A stretch of 38,801 nucleotides of DNA from Deltaproteobacteria bacterium. GTDB lineage: Bacteria > Bdellovibrionota > FAC87 > UBA2466. The DNA lies in the NCBI GenBank assembly GCA_016196825.1, contig JACPWY010000038.1, forward strand, positions 1-38,801, read 5' to 3'. Numbering within the stretch: the stretch's first letter is position 1; each line of letters starts with the position of its first letter. The translations under genes were made by a program, and so were the position numbers. Below, one piece after another: positions 24,219 to 32,218 of this stretch. Below the pieces are notes generated by a model. The model searched no databases and was not told the origin of the DNA. It saw only the letters and a list, made by a program, of their open reading frames with translations.

Positions 24219-25607
24219 ATGAAACGGACGTTAGTGATTGTTGGATCGCTCGTGAGCCTCGCGGCCTCTGCCGAAAACTTCAATTTCCTCGGCCAGGGCT
24301 ACAACCCTACGGCGAGTGGCATTGCCGGAATCAAGGCGTTGCTAGAAAAGGTGAAGGCGAATCCAAACAAGACCGATTCCGGTCTGTCCGACACTGCTCG
24401 CCAGATCGAAGAGATTAGCGCGCTTCTCAAGGAGAAAGAGCAGAAGGACGAATTGGCTGATGAGCGCAAGTCTCTCTTGGACAAGAAAGATTGGAACAGC
24501 CAGCTCTCGGGTTTTGCTCTTGCTCCGAATTTGAAGGTTCGGGAAGAGATTGAACGCAAAAAAGCGGACAACGAAGACATTCTGGACACCACCGCGACGG
24601 TCAACCGTCCGAGTGCCGTGAACATGAGCATCATGAACAACGGCAATCTTGAGAACGCCTGCACGCCAAACGTGGATCTGGCGACTGCGAGTTCGGCAAC
24701 CGCGGTGACGACCCAGCTCAACACTATGAAGGCTGAAATTCCGAAGTTCCTCGATCGCGAAGAGGAAAAGGTCGAGAAGATTGAAGCAGAAAACTTTGCC
24801 AAGGCAGCTGAGAAACTGGTGGCTCTCACAACCCCTGACAAGAGTGACAAGAAGCTCGATGAAAAGCTCGCGGGTGTCGATCCCGTGACGGGCAAAGAAA
24901 TTGTGAAAAAGGCTCAAGATGACGAGGACAAGAAGTCGGATAGCCTTGTTCAGGAAATCATCGCGGCTGTGGCCGAATCGGCCAAGACCTTGCGCGATCT
25001 CAAGAAGAGCGATCGCAAGATGGCAGAGATAGCCGGAGCGACCGCCGAAGAGATGACCAATAAGGTGCAGGTCGCGATGAACGCGCAGTTGACGGCGGCT
25101 CAGCAACTCCGCAAGAACTGCATGAAGGAAGCGAATCTTCTCGGACAGGCGAGCAATGGCAACCCCACCTCGCTTCTCGGCTCAGCCGTGGATGCGATGA
25201 GACAGTGGGCTCCAAGCTACGCTAATGGCGGATTCCTTGCGATGATCAACGGTGTGGCCGCAGGTCTCACCTGCCCAGATATCTCGGCCTCGATTGCCCA
25301 GACCTGGCAGCCGGTTTTGAATTCTGTCGAAGCGCTCAGGGGCGCGACCGACCCGTCGACGCTCGCAAGTGCTTCCTTGAACGTGGTGGAAGCGGCCCAG
25401 GCGAACCAAGCGGCCATTGGGCCTAAGTTTCAGCCTCTCATCGATCGCTGTAACTTTGCAGGCCGCAACCGCCAGAAGGTTGAGCAGTTTGTGGCAAGCA
25501 TGGGACAGGCGCTCCAGAATCAGCGCCCAGGCAGCCGCTCAGGCAGCGTCCCCCGAACAAACGGCACCCCCGGCGTGACCCACATCCCAACGCCAACAGC
25601 GCACTAA
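24219..25607 (+). CDS. Long secreted coiled-coil protein of unknown function
   Basis: The start ATG 24219 has GGAG about 8 bases upstream. Residues 1-18 are a signal peptide ('MKRTLVIVGSLVSLAASA'). The mature protein of about 444 residues is almost all helical, with charged, repeat-like segments rich in Lys, Glu, Asp and Ala (about 60-110 and 165-285), suggesting coiled coils; four Cys occur. The C-terminus is low-complexity and Pro/Gly/Ser rich ('NQRPGSRSGSVPRTNG'-type). No family is recognised. It stands alone between the PilZ gene and a hairpin at 25618. A TTGACA at 24046-24051 has no matching -10. Confidence 0.75.
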   Translation: MKRTLVIVGSLVSLAASAENFNFLGQGYNPTASGIAGIKALLEKVKANPNKTDSGLSDTARQIEEISALLKEKEQKDELADERKSLLDKKDWNSQLSGFALAPNLKVREEIERKKADNEDILDTTATVNRPSAVNMSIMNNGNLENACTPNVDLATASSATAVTTQLNTMKAEIPKFLDREEEKVEKIEAENFAKAAEKLVALTTPDKSDKKLDEKLAGVDPVTGKEIVKKAQDDEDKKSDSLVQEIIAAVAESAKTLRDLKKSDRKMAEIAGATAEEMTNKVQVAMNAQLTAAQQLRKNCMKEANLLGQASNGNPTSLLGSAVDAMRQWAPSYANGGFLAMINGVAAGLTCPDISASIAQTWQPVLNSVEALRGATDPSTLASASLNVVEAAQANQAAIGPKFQPLIDRCNFAGRNRQKVEQFVASMGQALQNQRPGSRSGSVPRTNGTPGVTHIPTPTAH

Positions 25608-25617
25608 ATTCCGCAAA

Positions 25618-25669
25618 AGGTACGGACTTCCTTTCGAGGAAACGATTCCTCAAAAGGAAGTCCGTACCT
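25618..25669. repeat. Near-perfect 52-bp hairpin with a 12-base tandem repeat beside it
   Basis: Seventeen bases (25618-25634, ending TACGGACTTCCTTT) pair without mismatch with 25653-25669; after one mismatch an inner 6-bp stem (25636-25641 with 25646-25651) closes on a 4-base loop. Right after, GTACCTAATGCG is repeated twice in tandem from 25664. There is no T-run, so a terminator role is doubtful; a REP-like palindrome is likelier. Confidence 0.7.
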
Positions 25670-25709
25670 AATGCGGTACCTAATGCGACGAATCAACTCC
25701 TGATACATT

Positions 25710-25739
25710 TTGACTGCACGCGGGCTGGGTCGCTATCCT
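25710..25739 (+). promoter_or_regulatory. Candidate sigma70 promoter for the hbd cluster
   Basis: TTGACT at 25710-25715 and TATCCT at 25734-25739 are separated by 18 bases. The first matches the -35 consensus in five of six positions and the second the -10 in four of six. The dehydrogenase start at 25762 with GAGGGTAGGG follows. Confidence 0.5.
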
Positions 25740-25761
25740 CATCTTTTATGCGAGGGTAGGG

Positions 25762-26607
25762 ATGAAGATCGATACGATTTGTGTGTTGGGCGCGGGCAAT
25801 ATGGGCAATGGCATTGCTCAGGTGGGGGCCTGTGCGGGTTACAATATCATTTTGTTCGATATCGCTTCCCTCCAGTTGGAGAAGGCCAAGGCGACAATCC
25901 AGAAGAGTCTTACGAAGCTTGAAGAGAAAAAGAAGCTTTCAGCGCCTGCCTCGCAGATTCTCAGCGCCATCAAGTTTACCTCCACACTCACAGACGTAAA
26001 AACGAGTCAGTTTGTCATCGAGGCGGCCACCGAAAGACGGGATCTCAAGTTCAAGCTCTTCAAAGATCTGGATGAGATGATGGCGAAGGATGTTGTGCTC
26101 GCCACCAACACCTCAAGCATTTCGATAACCGAGATCGCCTCCCACACGCGCCGCGCCGAGAAGGTGGCCGGGATGCATTTCATGAATCCTGTGCCCATCA
26201 TGCTTTTAGTTGAAGGCATTCGAGGTTTGGCGACGAGCGATGAAGCCTTTAGCACAGTCCGCACGGTGGCCGAGAAGATGGGGAAGACCTTCATCGAAGC
26301 CAAAGATGCGCCCGGTTTTGCCGTGAATCGCATTCTGATGCCGATGATCAATGAGGCCTTCTTTGCGCTCAATGAAAATCTGGCGAGCGCCAAGGACATC
26401 GATCAGGCCATGAAGCTTGGGTGCAACTTCCCGATGGGGCCTCTGGAGCTTGCTGACTTTGTGGGCATCGATGTATGCCTTTTTGTGTGTGAGATCCTCC
26501 ACCGTGATCTGGGGGATTCCAAGTATCGGCCGTCGCCGCTCATGAGAAAATACGTCGAGGCGGGCTGGTTTGGGAGAAAGACGGGCCGGGGCGTCTACAC
26601 CTACTAA
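25762..26607 (+). CDS. hbd: 3-hydroxyacyl-CoA (3-hydroxybutyryl-CoA) dehydrogenase
   Basis: The 281-residue protein has the NAD-binding loop GxGxxG in 'VLGAGNMGNGIA' (8-19), the conserved 'ATNTSSISITEIA', and the catalytic His in 'GMHFMNPVP' with the partner Glu of 'LVEGI'. The C-terminal domain carries 'DAPGFAVNRILMPMINEA' and 'MKLGCNFPMGPLELADFVG', all standard. It oxidises or reduces 3-hydroxyacyl-CoA with NAD(H) in butyrate or fatty-acid metabolism. The length is that of the single-function enzyme, with no enoyl-CoA hydratase fused. The next gene starts in the last base of the stop (TAATG), so translation is coupled. Confidence 0.93.
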   Translation: MKIDTICVLGAGNMGNGIAQVGACAGYNIILFDIASLQLEKAKATIQKSLTKLEEKKKLSAPASQILSAIKFTSTLTDVKTSQFVIEAATERRDLKFKLFKDLDEMMAKDVVLATNTSSISITEIASHTRRAEKVAGMHFMNPVPIMLLVEGIRGLATSDEAFSTVRTVAEKMGKTFIEAKDAPGFAVNRILMPMINEAFFALNENLASAKDIDQAMKLGCNFPMGPLELADFVGIDVCLFVCEILHRDLGDSKYRPSPLMRKYVEAGWFGRKTGRGVYTY

Positions 26608-27224
26608 TGGCATCAGGAAATGAAAATCGCTGGGAGATTGCTGAGAACACGGAGGTGCAAACGCTTCTGCCGCGCATCGACCTGTTGGAATTGGAAGAGC
26701 GCCACTCGCTAGTCACGCTCGAGGTGTCGGTAGCGGCCTGGCCTATCTGCCGGAAGGTACTGGCCAGGCTTCGGTCCGCAGGCCTTCCGGTCCTTATCCA
26801 GATTCAGCGCAGGGACTGGCAGTGCGAATTGGAGGAGCTCACTTTTCTCTTTGGTGAGTTGCGGAACTGCGATCAACTCACCTTGCAGAATCTTTTGGAA
26901 CTGGCCCACGACTTGATTCCTGCGGAGAGCCTTCAGTTGCTCCATAACGAGAGTCGGATTGAGATCAAATCGTTTCAGGAGTGGGTCGTGGCGAGCGAGG
27001 ATCCCAGGGTGCATCTATACCCGGTGCTCCCCTGGCGGAGTTTCATCCGTAAGGTGATTCAGGAGAATTTCGAATTTTCCAGAAGCCTTCTGGATCTCCA
27101 CTTCATGTATGGCCCCGACACGGGAACGTCGCCGGAGCTCAAACGTTTGATCGAACAGTTTTTGAACAGTAAGAAAAAGGTGTTATGCATCTTCCCGAAA
27201 AAATGGGGAGGGCGGTCGCAGTGA
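26607..27224 (+). CDS. Unknown protein between hbd and the B12-binding subunit
   Basis: The 205-residue protein starts in the final A of the hbd stop codon and overlaps the next gene by 40 bases, so it belongs to the same transcript. It has no signal peptide or membrane segment. It is Leu- and Glu-rich, mainly helical by eye, with an N-terminal acidic half ('[17 protein letters not shown]') and a basic C-terminus ('[16 protein letters not shown]'). No domain or motif is recognised. By context it may act with the dehydrogenase or the B12-binding subunit, but I cannot say how. Confidence 0.6.
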   Translation: MASGNENRWEIAENTEVQTLLPRIDLLELEERHSLVTLEVSVAAWPICRKVLARLRSAGLPVLIQIQRRDWQCELEELTFLFGELRNCDQLTLQNLLELAHDLIPAESLQLLHNESRIEIKSFQEWVVASEDPRVHLYPVLPWRSFIRKVIQENFEFSRSLLDLHFMYGPDTGTSPELKRLIEQFLNSKKKVLCIFPKKWGGRSQ

Positions 27225-27607
27225 TTCGCGTGCTTGTCGCCAAGCCCGGTCTGGATGGCCACGATCGCGGCGCGAAGGTCTTGGCCCACGCGCTCAAAGA
27301 GGCGGGGATGGAGGTCATCTACACGGGCCTTCACCAGACACCGGAGATGATCGTTAACGCGGCCGTTCAGGAGGATGTGGACGTCATATGTGTCAGTATC
27401 TTGTCGGGGGCGCATGAGAGCGTGTTTCCGGAGATTGCAAAGCTTTTGAAGGAGAAGGGGGCGTCGGATACGCCGGTGCTGGCTGGGGGCGTGATCCCGG
27501 CGGGAGATATCGAGGGGCTGAAAAAGTTTGGCGTGCGGGAAGTGTTTACGCCGGGGAGCGCTTTGACGGATATTGTTGAGTGTATTCGGGGGTTGGTGAC
27601 GGGGTAG
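27185..27607 (+). CDS. Free-standing B12-binding subunit of a methylmalonyl-CoA mutase-type enzyme
   Basis: The 140-residue protein is a single cobalamin-binding domain with D24xH26xxG29 in '[11 protein letters not shown]'; the His is the lower axial ligand of the cobalt. '[16 protein letters not shown]' and the 'SILSGAHE' region match the C-terminal domain of methylmalonyl-CoA and isobutyryl-CoA mutases (TIGR00640). It must pair with a separate large catalytic subunit, which is not in this window. Beside the hydroxyacyl-CoA dehydrogenase, this suggests acyl-CoA rearrangement. Start ATG 27185 is used; ATG 27203 would give a more usual N-terminus and reduce the overlap with the previous gene. 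The 3' end is 3 bases from the thioesterase on the other strand. Confidence 0.88.
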   Translation: MHLPEKMGRAVAVIRVLVAKPGLDGHDRGAKVLAHALKEAGMEVIYTGLHQTPEMIVNAAVQEDVDVICVSILSGAHESVFPEIAKLLKEKGASDTPVLAGGVIPAGDIEGLKKFGVREVFTPGSALTDIVECIRGLVTG

Positions 27608-27609
27608 AT

Positions 27610-28062
27610 CTACAATCTCTTCAATCTTAACTTCTGTCGCTCCACGGCTTCTGCATGGCGCTTTTTCTCCTCGGCCGTTTTCAGCGCCGGCAGCCCGGGA
27701 CATTTCTTCGGCCGACCAAACTCATCCACGGCGACGTACGTCAGAAACGCGTGAGTGGCTTTGCGCGTTTCCCCCGTGACGAAATTCTCCGCCTCGACTA
27801 CCACCTCAACCTCCATGGACGTTTTCCCGACATAGGTGACGTTGGCCTTCACCGAGACGATAAAGCCGGTCTTGATCGGCACAATAAAGTGAAGCGAATC
27901 GATCGAGACGGTGACTACGGGAGATCGCGAGTGGCGGCCAGCCGCAATGGCGCCGGCGATGTCTATCCAGCTCATCACTACGCCGCCAAAGATGGTGCCG
28001 TGGGCGTTGGTGTGGCTCGGCAGAACGATCTCTGTCATCAGGGTGTTGCTGTCCCTGCTCAT
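27610..28062 (-). CDS. Hotdog-fold acyl-CoA thioesterase
   Basis: The 150-residue protein matches the YciA/BFIT type single hotdog domain: 'VLPSHTNAHGTIFGGVVMSWID' (shortened here), where the Asn-His and the later Asp are the catalytic surroundings, and 'SIDSLHFIVPIKTGFIV'. Such enzymes hydrolyse acyl-CoA to free acid and CoA in the cytoplasm. A basic tail ('EKKRHAEAVERQKLRLKRL') closes the protein. The start overlaps the mltG stop by four bases, so it is the last gene of a minus-strand operon. Substrate length cannot be read from the sequence. Confidence 0.88.
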   Translation of the reverse strand: MSRDSNTLMTEIVLPSHTNAHGTIFGGVVMSWIDIAGAIAAGRHSRSPVVTVSIDSLHFIVPIKTGFIVSVKANVTYVGKTSMEVEVVVEAENFVTGETRKATHAFLTYVAVDEFGRPKKCPGLPALKTAEEKKRHAEAVERQKLRLKRL

Positions 28063-29105
28063 CTTCGTTTTTTAGCTTTGTGCTTCTTGCGCAAGGGGGC
28101 GACCTGCGTGTTGGTCACGTTGCGGGAGTGTTGTCCGTAGGTCTTGGAAAAGATGTGTCCGCTGCTATCGGTGTTGGCGACGAAAAACAGATAGTCGGTG
28201 GTCGCCGGATCGAGCGCGGCCTTGAGGGAGCCTTCTCCAGGCGAGGCGATGGGGCCGGGAGGAAGATCGAAGATGACATACGTGTTGTATGGCGAATAAC
28301 GGTGAAGGTCGTCTTTCGTCAGATTGCCGTTGAAGTTGGAGATACCGTAAATCGTCGTGGGATCGCTCTGAAGGCGCATCTTTTTCTTAAGACGATTGTA
28401 AAAAACAGAGGAGACCAGTGGGCGTTCATTGGCCACGCCGGTTTCTTTCTCGATGATGCTCGCCATTGTCACAAATCGTTCGAGCGTGAGACCGCGTCTA
28501 TCACATTCTTTCTTATAGGACTTTTCGTAGATGCGCTTAAATTGACTCACCATCTGATCGAGAATCCTCTCCTCACCGTCGATGCGGGAGAACTGGTAGG
28601 TGGTGGGAAAGAGGAAGCCCTCGAGTGTCGGGGTTTTAAAACCATACTTGGCGCAGGTCTGCGGGCTCGTCGCGAGTGTGAGGAACCTGTTTTCATCGAT
28701 GAGCTTATTCGCATGGAGGGCCGCGGCTATTTGGCTCATGCGCCAACCTTCTGGAATCGTGACGGCGTGGAGGACCGGTTCGCCGTGGTAAAGGGTGTTC
28801 AGGGCGTCAATGGCTCGCATCTCTTTGCGAAAGTGAAATTCGCCGGCGCGCAGCTTCTTGTCGGCCTCGGTCACTCGCAAAATCAGCTTAAAGAGGCCCG
28901 GCTGCTGAATGATGCCTTGAGCGGCGAGTATTTCGGCCACCGCCGCCGCACTCTTGCCCCGCTCAATGACTAGATCCACCGGGGCGCCATCGGGTTTTCC
29001 CGAGAGAAGGAGGTAGAACACGCTACCCACCGCGAGGACCGCGACTAGTGCTAGAAACGAGAGTGCCTTCACCGCCCCACTGCCGATCTTATTATTTATC
29101 GTCAT
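28059..29105 (-). CDS. mltG: MltG endolytic murein transglycosylase
   Basis: The 348-residue protein has an N-terminal transmembrane helix (about 14-34), a LysM-like region and the YceG catalytic domain. The family markers 'MASIIEKETG' with the catalytic Glu (about 220), 'RLQSDPTTIYG', 'SPYNTY' and 'LPPGPIASPGEGSLKAAL' are all visible. Function: cleaves glycan strands near the inner membrane and so sets the length of new peptidoglycan. The basic tail 'KKHKAKKRR' is longer than I expect. It overlaps ruvX by 14 bases and the thioesterase by 4, within one transcript. Confidence 0.93.
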   Translation of the reverse strand: MTINNKIGSGAVKALSFLALVAVLAVGSVFYLLLSGKPDGAPVDLVIERGKSAAAVAEILAAQGIIQQPGLFKLILRVTEADKKLRAGEFHFRKEMRAIDALNTLYHGEPVLHAVTIPEGWRMSQIAAALHANKLIDENRFLTLATSPQTCAKYGFKTPTLEGFLFPTTYQFSRIDGEERILDQMVSQFKRIYEKSYKKECDRRGLTLERFVTMASIIEKETGVANERPLVSSVFYNRLKKKMRLQSDPTTIYGISNFNGNLTKDDLHRYSPYNTYVIFDLPPGPIASPGEGSLKAALDPATTDYLFFVANTDSSGHIFSKTYGQHSRNVTNTQVAPLRKKHKAKKRR

Positions 29106-29526
29106 GGAATTTCAAATGATCGATATAGCTCTGTAGAATGATGGTTGCGGCCACCTTATCGATCACCTTCCTGCGCTCTTCGCGAGAAAAATCGGCTTCG
29201 ATGAGGGTCCGCTCCGCTTCTACGGTTGAAAAACGCTCATCCCATTCTAACACGGCCAAACTCGTCTTTTCTCGCAGCGCTGCAATAAAGTGACGCACGC
29301 GCACAGCGTCTCTCCCCACGTCGCCCTCCTGATCGAGCGGGAGTCCCACGACAATCGTTCCGACCCCGAGCTCCTCGGCCCGTTTCACGACGTTGGCGAT
29401 GAGGACTTTGCGATTCGTACTGTCCAAAACCTCAACTGGGGACGCGAGTGTCCGCGTCTCATCACAGACGGCTACACCGGTTCGCTTGTGGCCGACGTCG
29501 AGACAAAGAATTCGGGGTCGTTCCAT
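29092..29526 (-). CDS. ruvX: RuvX/YqgF Holliday-junction resolvase-like nuclease
   Basis: The 144-residue protein has the YqgF plan of an RNase H fold: 'LCLDVGHKRTGVAVCDE' with the first Asp, 'VVGLPLDQEGDVG', then 'WDERFSTVEAER' and the final 'KVIDKVAATIILQSYID' with the last acidic residue. Family knowledge: YqgF/RuvX acts in processing the 5' end of pre-16S rRNA, with nuclease activity; a role in recombination is also proposed. The pairing with mltG downstream is common in bacteria. Confidence 0.92.
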   Translation of the reverse strand: MERPRILCLDVGHKRTGVAVCDETRTLASPVEVLDSTNRKVLIANVVKRAEELGVGTIVVGLPLDQEGDVGRDAVRVRHFIAALREKTSLAVLEWDERFSTVEAERTLIEADFSREERRKVIDKVAATIILQSYIDHLKFHDDK

Positions 29527-29539
29527 GGGGGGAGAAAAT

Positions 29540-31045
29540 CTACCCCAGAAGTGAGTCCTTCGCTAGGACCCCGGGAGGAATGGGGAGGGCGTCGTCGACT
29601 CCTGCCTGGAGGCTCGCCGTGGGAAAGGTGCATTGATAGGGGGCGAGGCTTCCCATGGGGCGGTAGTTGCCCGATGGGGCGCCGTAGGGGAGTTCGTAAC
29701 TCACTTGAGTGGTGGGGAGGTTCCAATTGAGAATCCCGACCCGCATCTCGTCGATAAGCCGCAGATACGTCTCCTTCGACGCATAAATACTGCCAACGAG
29801 GCCCGGAGCGGTCTTACCCAGAATATCGATTATCTCTTCGAGATCCCCAATTTGATAAAGCGTCACGTTGGGGCCGAATACTTCGCTTTGCTGGTAGATG
29901 GACTTGGGATCAAATTGAGTCGCCCAATGGATCGAGGGCGAAACGTAGTAGCCCTTGTTCTCTTTTTCGAGTGTCTTTCCGCGCATCACCTCTTCACAAC
30001 CCTCGCGCACCGCAATCCCCTGGTAGCGAAGATAATTCTCGACGGTCTCTTCACTGATCAAAGGCCCCATGAAGGGCGGGCGCGAGTCGCTGAGGGCATA
30101 ACCGATCCGGCACTTCTTGGCCATTGAGTGAATGTCGTCGAGAAAGCGATCAAAGATCTTCTTATGGACGAAAATACGGCCAGTTGAGGTGCAGCGTTGA
30201 CCGGCGGTTGCAAAGGCGCCGAAGAGGCTCTCGGTGACTGCCTTTTGGAGATTGGCATCCTCCCAAATGACCGCAGCATTCTTGGCGCTGATCTCAAGGA
30301 CTAATGATTTTTGATAATTTTCCGAGGTCTGCTTGTGAATTTTGTGACCGGTTTCGGCGCTGCCGACGAAAAAGACACCGTCCACTCCGTTCTGGGAGAC
30401 CAGACGCCGGGCCGCCTCGGGGTTACCCTGCACCATATTGAACACGCCCGACGGCAAGCCGCTTTGGTGCATGAGTTCCGAGAAGAGCTGGGCGGTGAAG
30501 GGGGCGTGACGCGAGCCCTTCAGTACGATCGTATTGCCGTTGATAAGCGCCGGGATGAAATGGCTGTGAGGGAGCAAAAGCGGCTGCACGGCTGGCGAAA
30601 TCACAGCAAACACACCGCGCGGGAAAAAACGCACGACCGACGTGTGGGGGCTCGCCTCGGCCCGAATCTCAATTTCAGTCTGGGACCCTTGGTGCGCGAA
30701 ATAGTCGATGAGCGTCAGGGTTTGGGCGATCTCGCTCTCGCTTTCCCAAAGGGGTTTTCCCGTTTCAAAGCTGATGAGCCGAGCCATTTCCAGAGTTCGT
30801 TCTTCGAGCGCCTTGCGATATTTGGAAAGGAATTCGAGTCGACTCTGGGCCTTTTGGCGACGCCAGCTGTTAAAGCTTTTCTCGGCGGCCTCGACCGCGT
30901 TCGTGATGTGCTCGTAGCTGTAGGGCACAGCCACCTTGGGCTCGTCGAGATCGCCTGGGTTGATCGATTGGATTGTGCCATTGGGATCTTTGCATTTGAT
31001 GAATCGGCCGAGGATGTAGTCGCCCAGGTAGGTGCGTATGCTCAT
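29540..31045 (-). CDS. astD: AstD-like aldehyde dehydrogenase with altered catalytic motifs
   Basis: Start ATG 31045 fits the family N-terminus; a TTG at 31078 is upstream. The 501 residues contain the catalytic Cys285 in 'FATAGQRCTSTGR' and Glu251 in 'VLEISAKNAAV', and end with the AstD-type block 'NWNLPTTQVSYELPYGAPSG' and 'TFPTASLQ'. Family knowledge: AstD oxidises N-succinylglutamate semialdehyde with NAD(P)+ in arginine catabolism. Odd points: the oxyanion-hole Asn of the usual PWNFP-type motif is replaced by Val153 ('SPAVQPLLLP'), the 'KPSE' step reads KGSR, and the GG before the Lys of 'LELGGK' is SA. These could change or abolish activity. The gene is preceded by a palindrome at 31082 and an arginine succinyltransferase gene. 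Confidence 0.85.
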   Translation of the reverse strand: MSIRTYLGDYILGRFIKCKDPNGTIQSINPGDLDEPKVAVPYSYEHITNAVEAAEKSFNSWRRQKAQSRLEFLSKYRKALEERTLEMARLISFETGKPLWESESEIAQTLTLIDYFAHQGSQTEIEIRAEASPHTSVVRFFPRGVFAVISPAVQPLLLPHSHFIPALINGNTIVLKGSRHAPFTAQLFSELMHQSGLPSGVFNMVQGNPEAARRLVSQNGVDGVFFVGSAETGHKIHKQTSENYQKSLVLEISAKNAAVIWEDANLQKAVTESLFGAFATAGQRCTSTGRIFVHKKIFDRFLDDIHSMAKKCRIGYALSDSRPPFMGPLISEETVENYLRYQGIAVREGCEEVMRGKTLEKENKGYYVSPSIHWATQFDPKSIYQQSEVFGPNVTLYQIGDLEEIIDILGKTAPGLVGSIYASKETYLRLIDEMRVGILNWNLPTTQVSYELPYGAPSGNYRPMGSLAPYQCTFPTASLQAGVDDALPIPPGVLAKDSLLG

Positions 31046-31081
31046 ACCTCTTAAGTTATCACATATTGGGGAGCGCAAACT

Positions 31082-31117
31082 TTACTAATGGGGTCATACT
31101 TATGGCCTCATTAGTAA
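31082..31117. repeat. Hairpin made of two arms of the dispersed repeat
   Basis: TTACTAATGGGGTCATA (31082-31098) pairs with TATGGCCTCATTAGTAA (31101-31117) through 17 positions, two of them G-U pairs. The halves correspond to the left and right arms of the element at 12628-12811, with its interior missing. It lies between astA and the aldehyde dehydrogenase gene, 12 bases from the astA stop, in an otherwise compact operon. Confidence 0.75.
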
Positions 31118-31129
31118 GTCAGGGGTGCG

Positions 31130-32218
31130 TCAGGATGCCGCACTCACCATTCGTCTAGGCGGGGGATCAGCCTTCTCGGCCTTTTTCTCAGCAAGCGGCA
31201 TGCTATAGACAAAATCGCCGGCTGGGATTCCCAAAGTTTCGAGAGCGACCTTGGGGATCATCAGATTGCCGCGGTAAATCTCATGCGACGCCTGCACACA
31301 CCGGAACTCATCGTTCACAAAGCAGCCGATAAGAGCGATGTCCTTGGTCTTGCGTTTGAGCAATTCGCGACTCACCTTGTACTTCTTGCTTGCCGAAATG
31401 AGCGAAATTTTATCGGTCTCGGCCCAGTAGTGCGGGCCGCCGTCGAAGGGATCGATGTGTTCCTTCCACTGAAAACCGATCCTTTCAAGCATGTGTTTGA
31501 CCGGCTCGGTCTCCTTTCCCACTTTGCCGATGGCATCGCGCACTTCACCGGGCAAGAGACAGGTGTAGATGTCGCCCTTGGGAAAAAGCGTGGTCACAAA
31601 CTCTTTGTTCTTGCGCGAAAGAAGATCGGCCTCGGTGTAGGAGAGGTTGGTGAAACGCCGACCCACGGCCTCCCACAGAATGCTCTCCCCATTTTCGGTG
31701 AGCGGTGGCATGAGTTCTGAAAGAATGCGGTCCTTAAACCACCGCCGTCGCATCTTGATAAACAAGAATCGCGCGAAAGAAAGTTGCCGCCCCAATTTCT
31801 GAGCATTGCCGCGGTAGTCGGGGTGCAAGACGAGTGCCCCGATTTCGGTGGGTCCGTCGTGGTCGTATCTGAGTCTTAAGACCTTGTGGATGAAGCCAGT
31901 GTGAATGGTCTCGCTGTACTTGTGGATCTCTTTCAGCTCGAAAAACATGTGGGGCACGGTTGGAGAGCCGTGCCTGGCGATAATCATCGAGGTACCGACG
32001 AGGGAGTGGTCCTCTGCATTTTCAAGGACCAAAATGTACTCGCGCTCGAACTTGTCCTCGAGCATACCGTTGAATGAAGCGACCGATTTCAAAATCTTTT
32101 CTTTGAGAATCTCGCGATCGCTGGGGAGATTGATGAAATAGACGAGTTCTGAGAGACGGAGCAGGGCCTCCAGGTCATCTTCCCGCGCGCTGCGGATAAA
32201 GAAGTGCTCCTCGCTCAC
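31130..32218 (-). CDS. astA: Arginine N-succinyltransferase
   Basis: The 362-residue protein shows AstA landmarks: 'IRSAREDDLEALLRLSEL' at the N-terminus, 'EIGALVLHPDYRGNAQKLG' with the acetyltransferase-like turn, 'LSFARFLFI', 'ILWEAVGRRFTNLSYTEAD' and 'IDPFDGGPHYWAETD'. It transfers succinyl from succinyl-CoA to arginine, the first step of the AST catabolic route. The start GTG overlaps the M20 gene by four bases (GTGA), so the two are cotranslated. Of the other Ast enzymes only an AstD-like protein is here; AstB, AstC and AstE are not in the window. Confidence 0.9.
   Translation of the reverse strand: MSEEHFFIRSAREDDLEALLRLSELVYFINLPSDREILKEKILKSVASFNGMLEDKFEREYILVLENAEDHSLVGTSMIIARHGSPTVPHMFFELKEIHKYSETIHTGFIHKVLRLRYDHDGPTEIGALVLHPDYRGNAQKLGRQLSFARFLFIKMRRRWFKDRILSELMPPLTENGESILWEAVGRRFTNLSYTEADLLSRKNKEFVTTLFPKGDIYTCLLPGEVRDAIGKVGKETEPVKHMLERIGFQWKEHIDPFDGGPHYWAETDKISLISASKKYKVSRELLKRKTKDIALIGCFVNDEFRCVQASHEIYRGNLMIPKVALETLGIPAGDFVYSMPLAEKKAEKADPPPRRMVSAAS

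Noticed and set aside
24342..25106. Long minus-strand frames opposite the secreted coiled-coil protein gene (also 24299-24895)
   Set aside because: The plus-strand gene has a signal peptide and start site; the opposite frames are low-complexity products of its codon pattern.
28080..28973. A 297-residue plus-strand frame opposite mltG
   Set aside because: The minus strand encodes a textbook MltG; the opposite frame has no domain or supported start.
29540..31078. Frame start at 31078 for the aldehyde dehydrogenase
   Set aside because: It is a TTG with no Shine-Dalgarno, and the added residues have no family similarity; ATG 31045 gives the family N-terminus.
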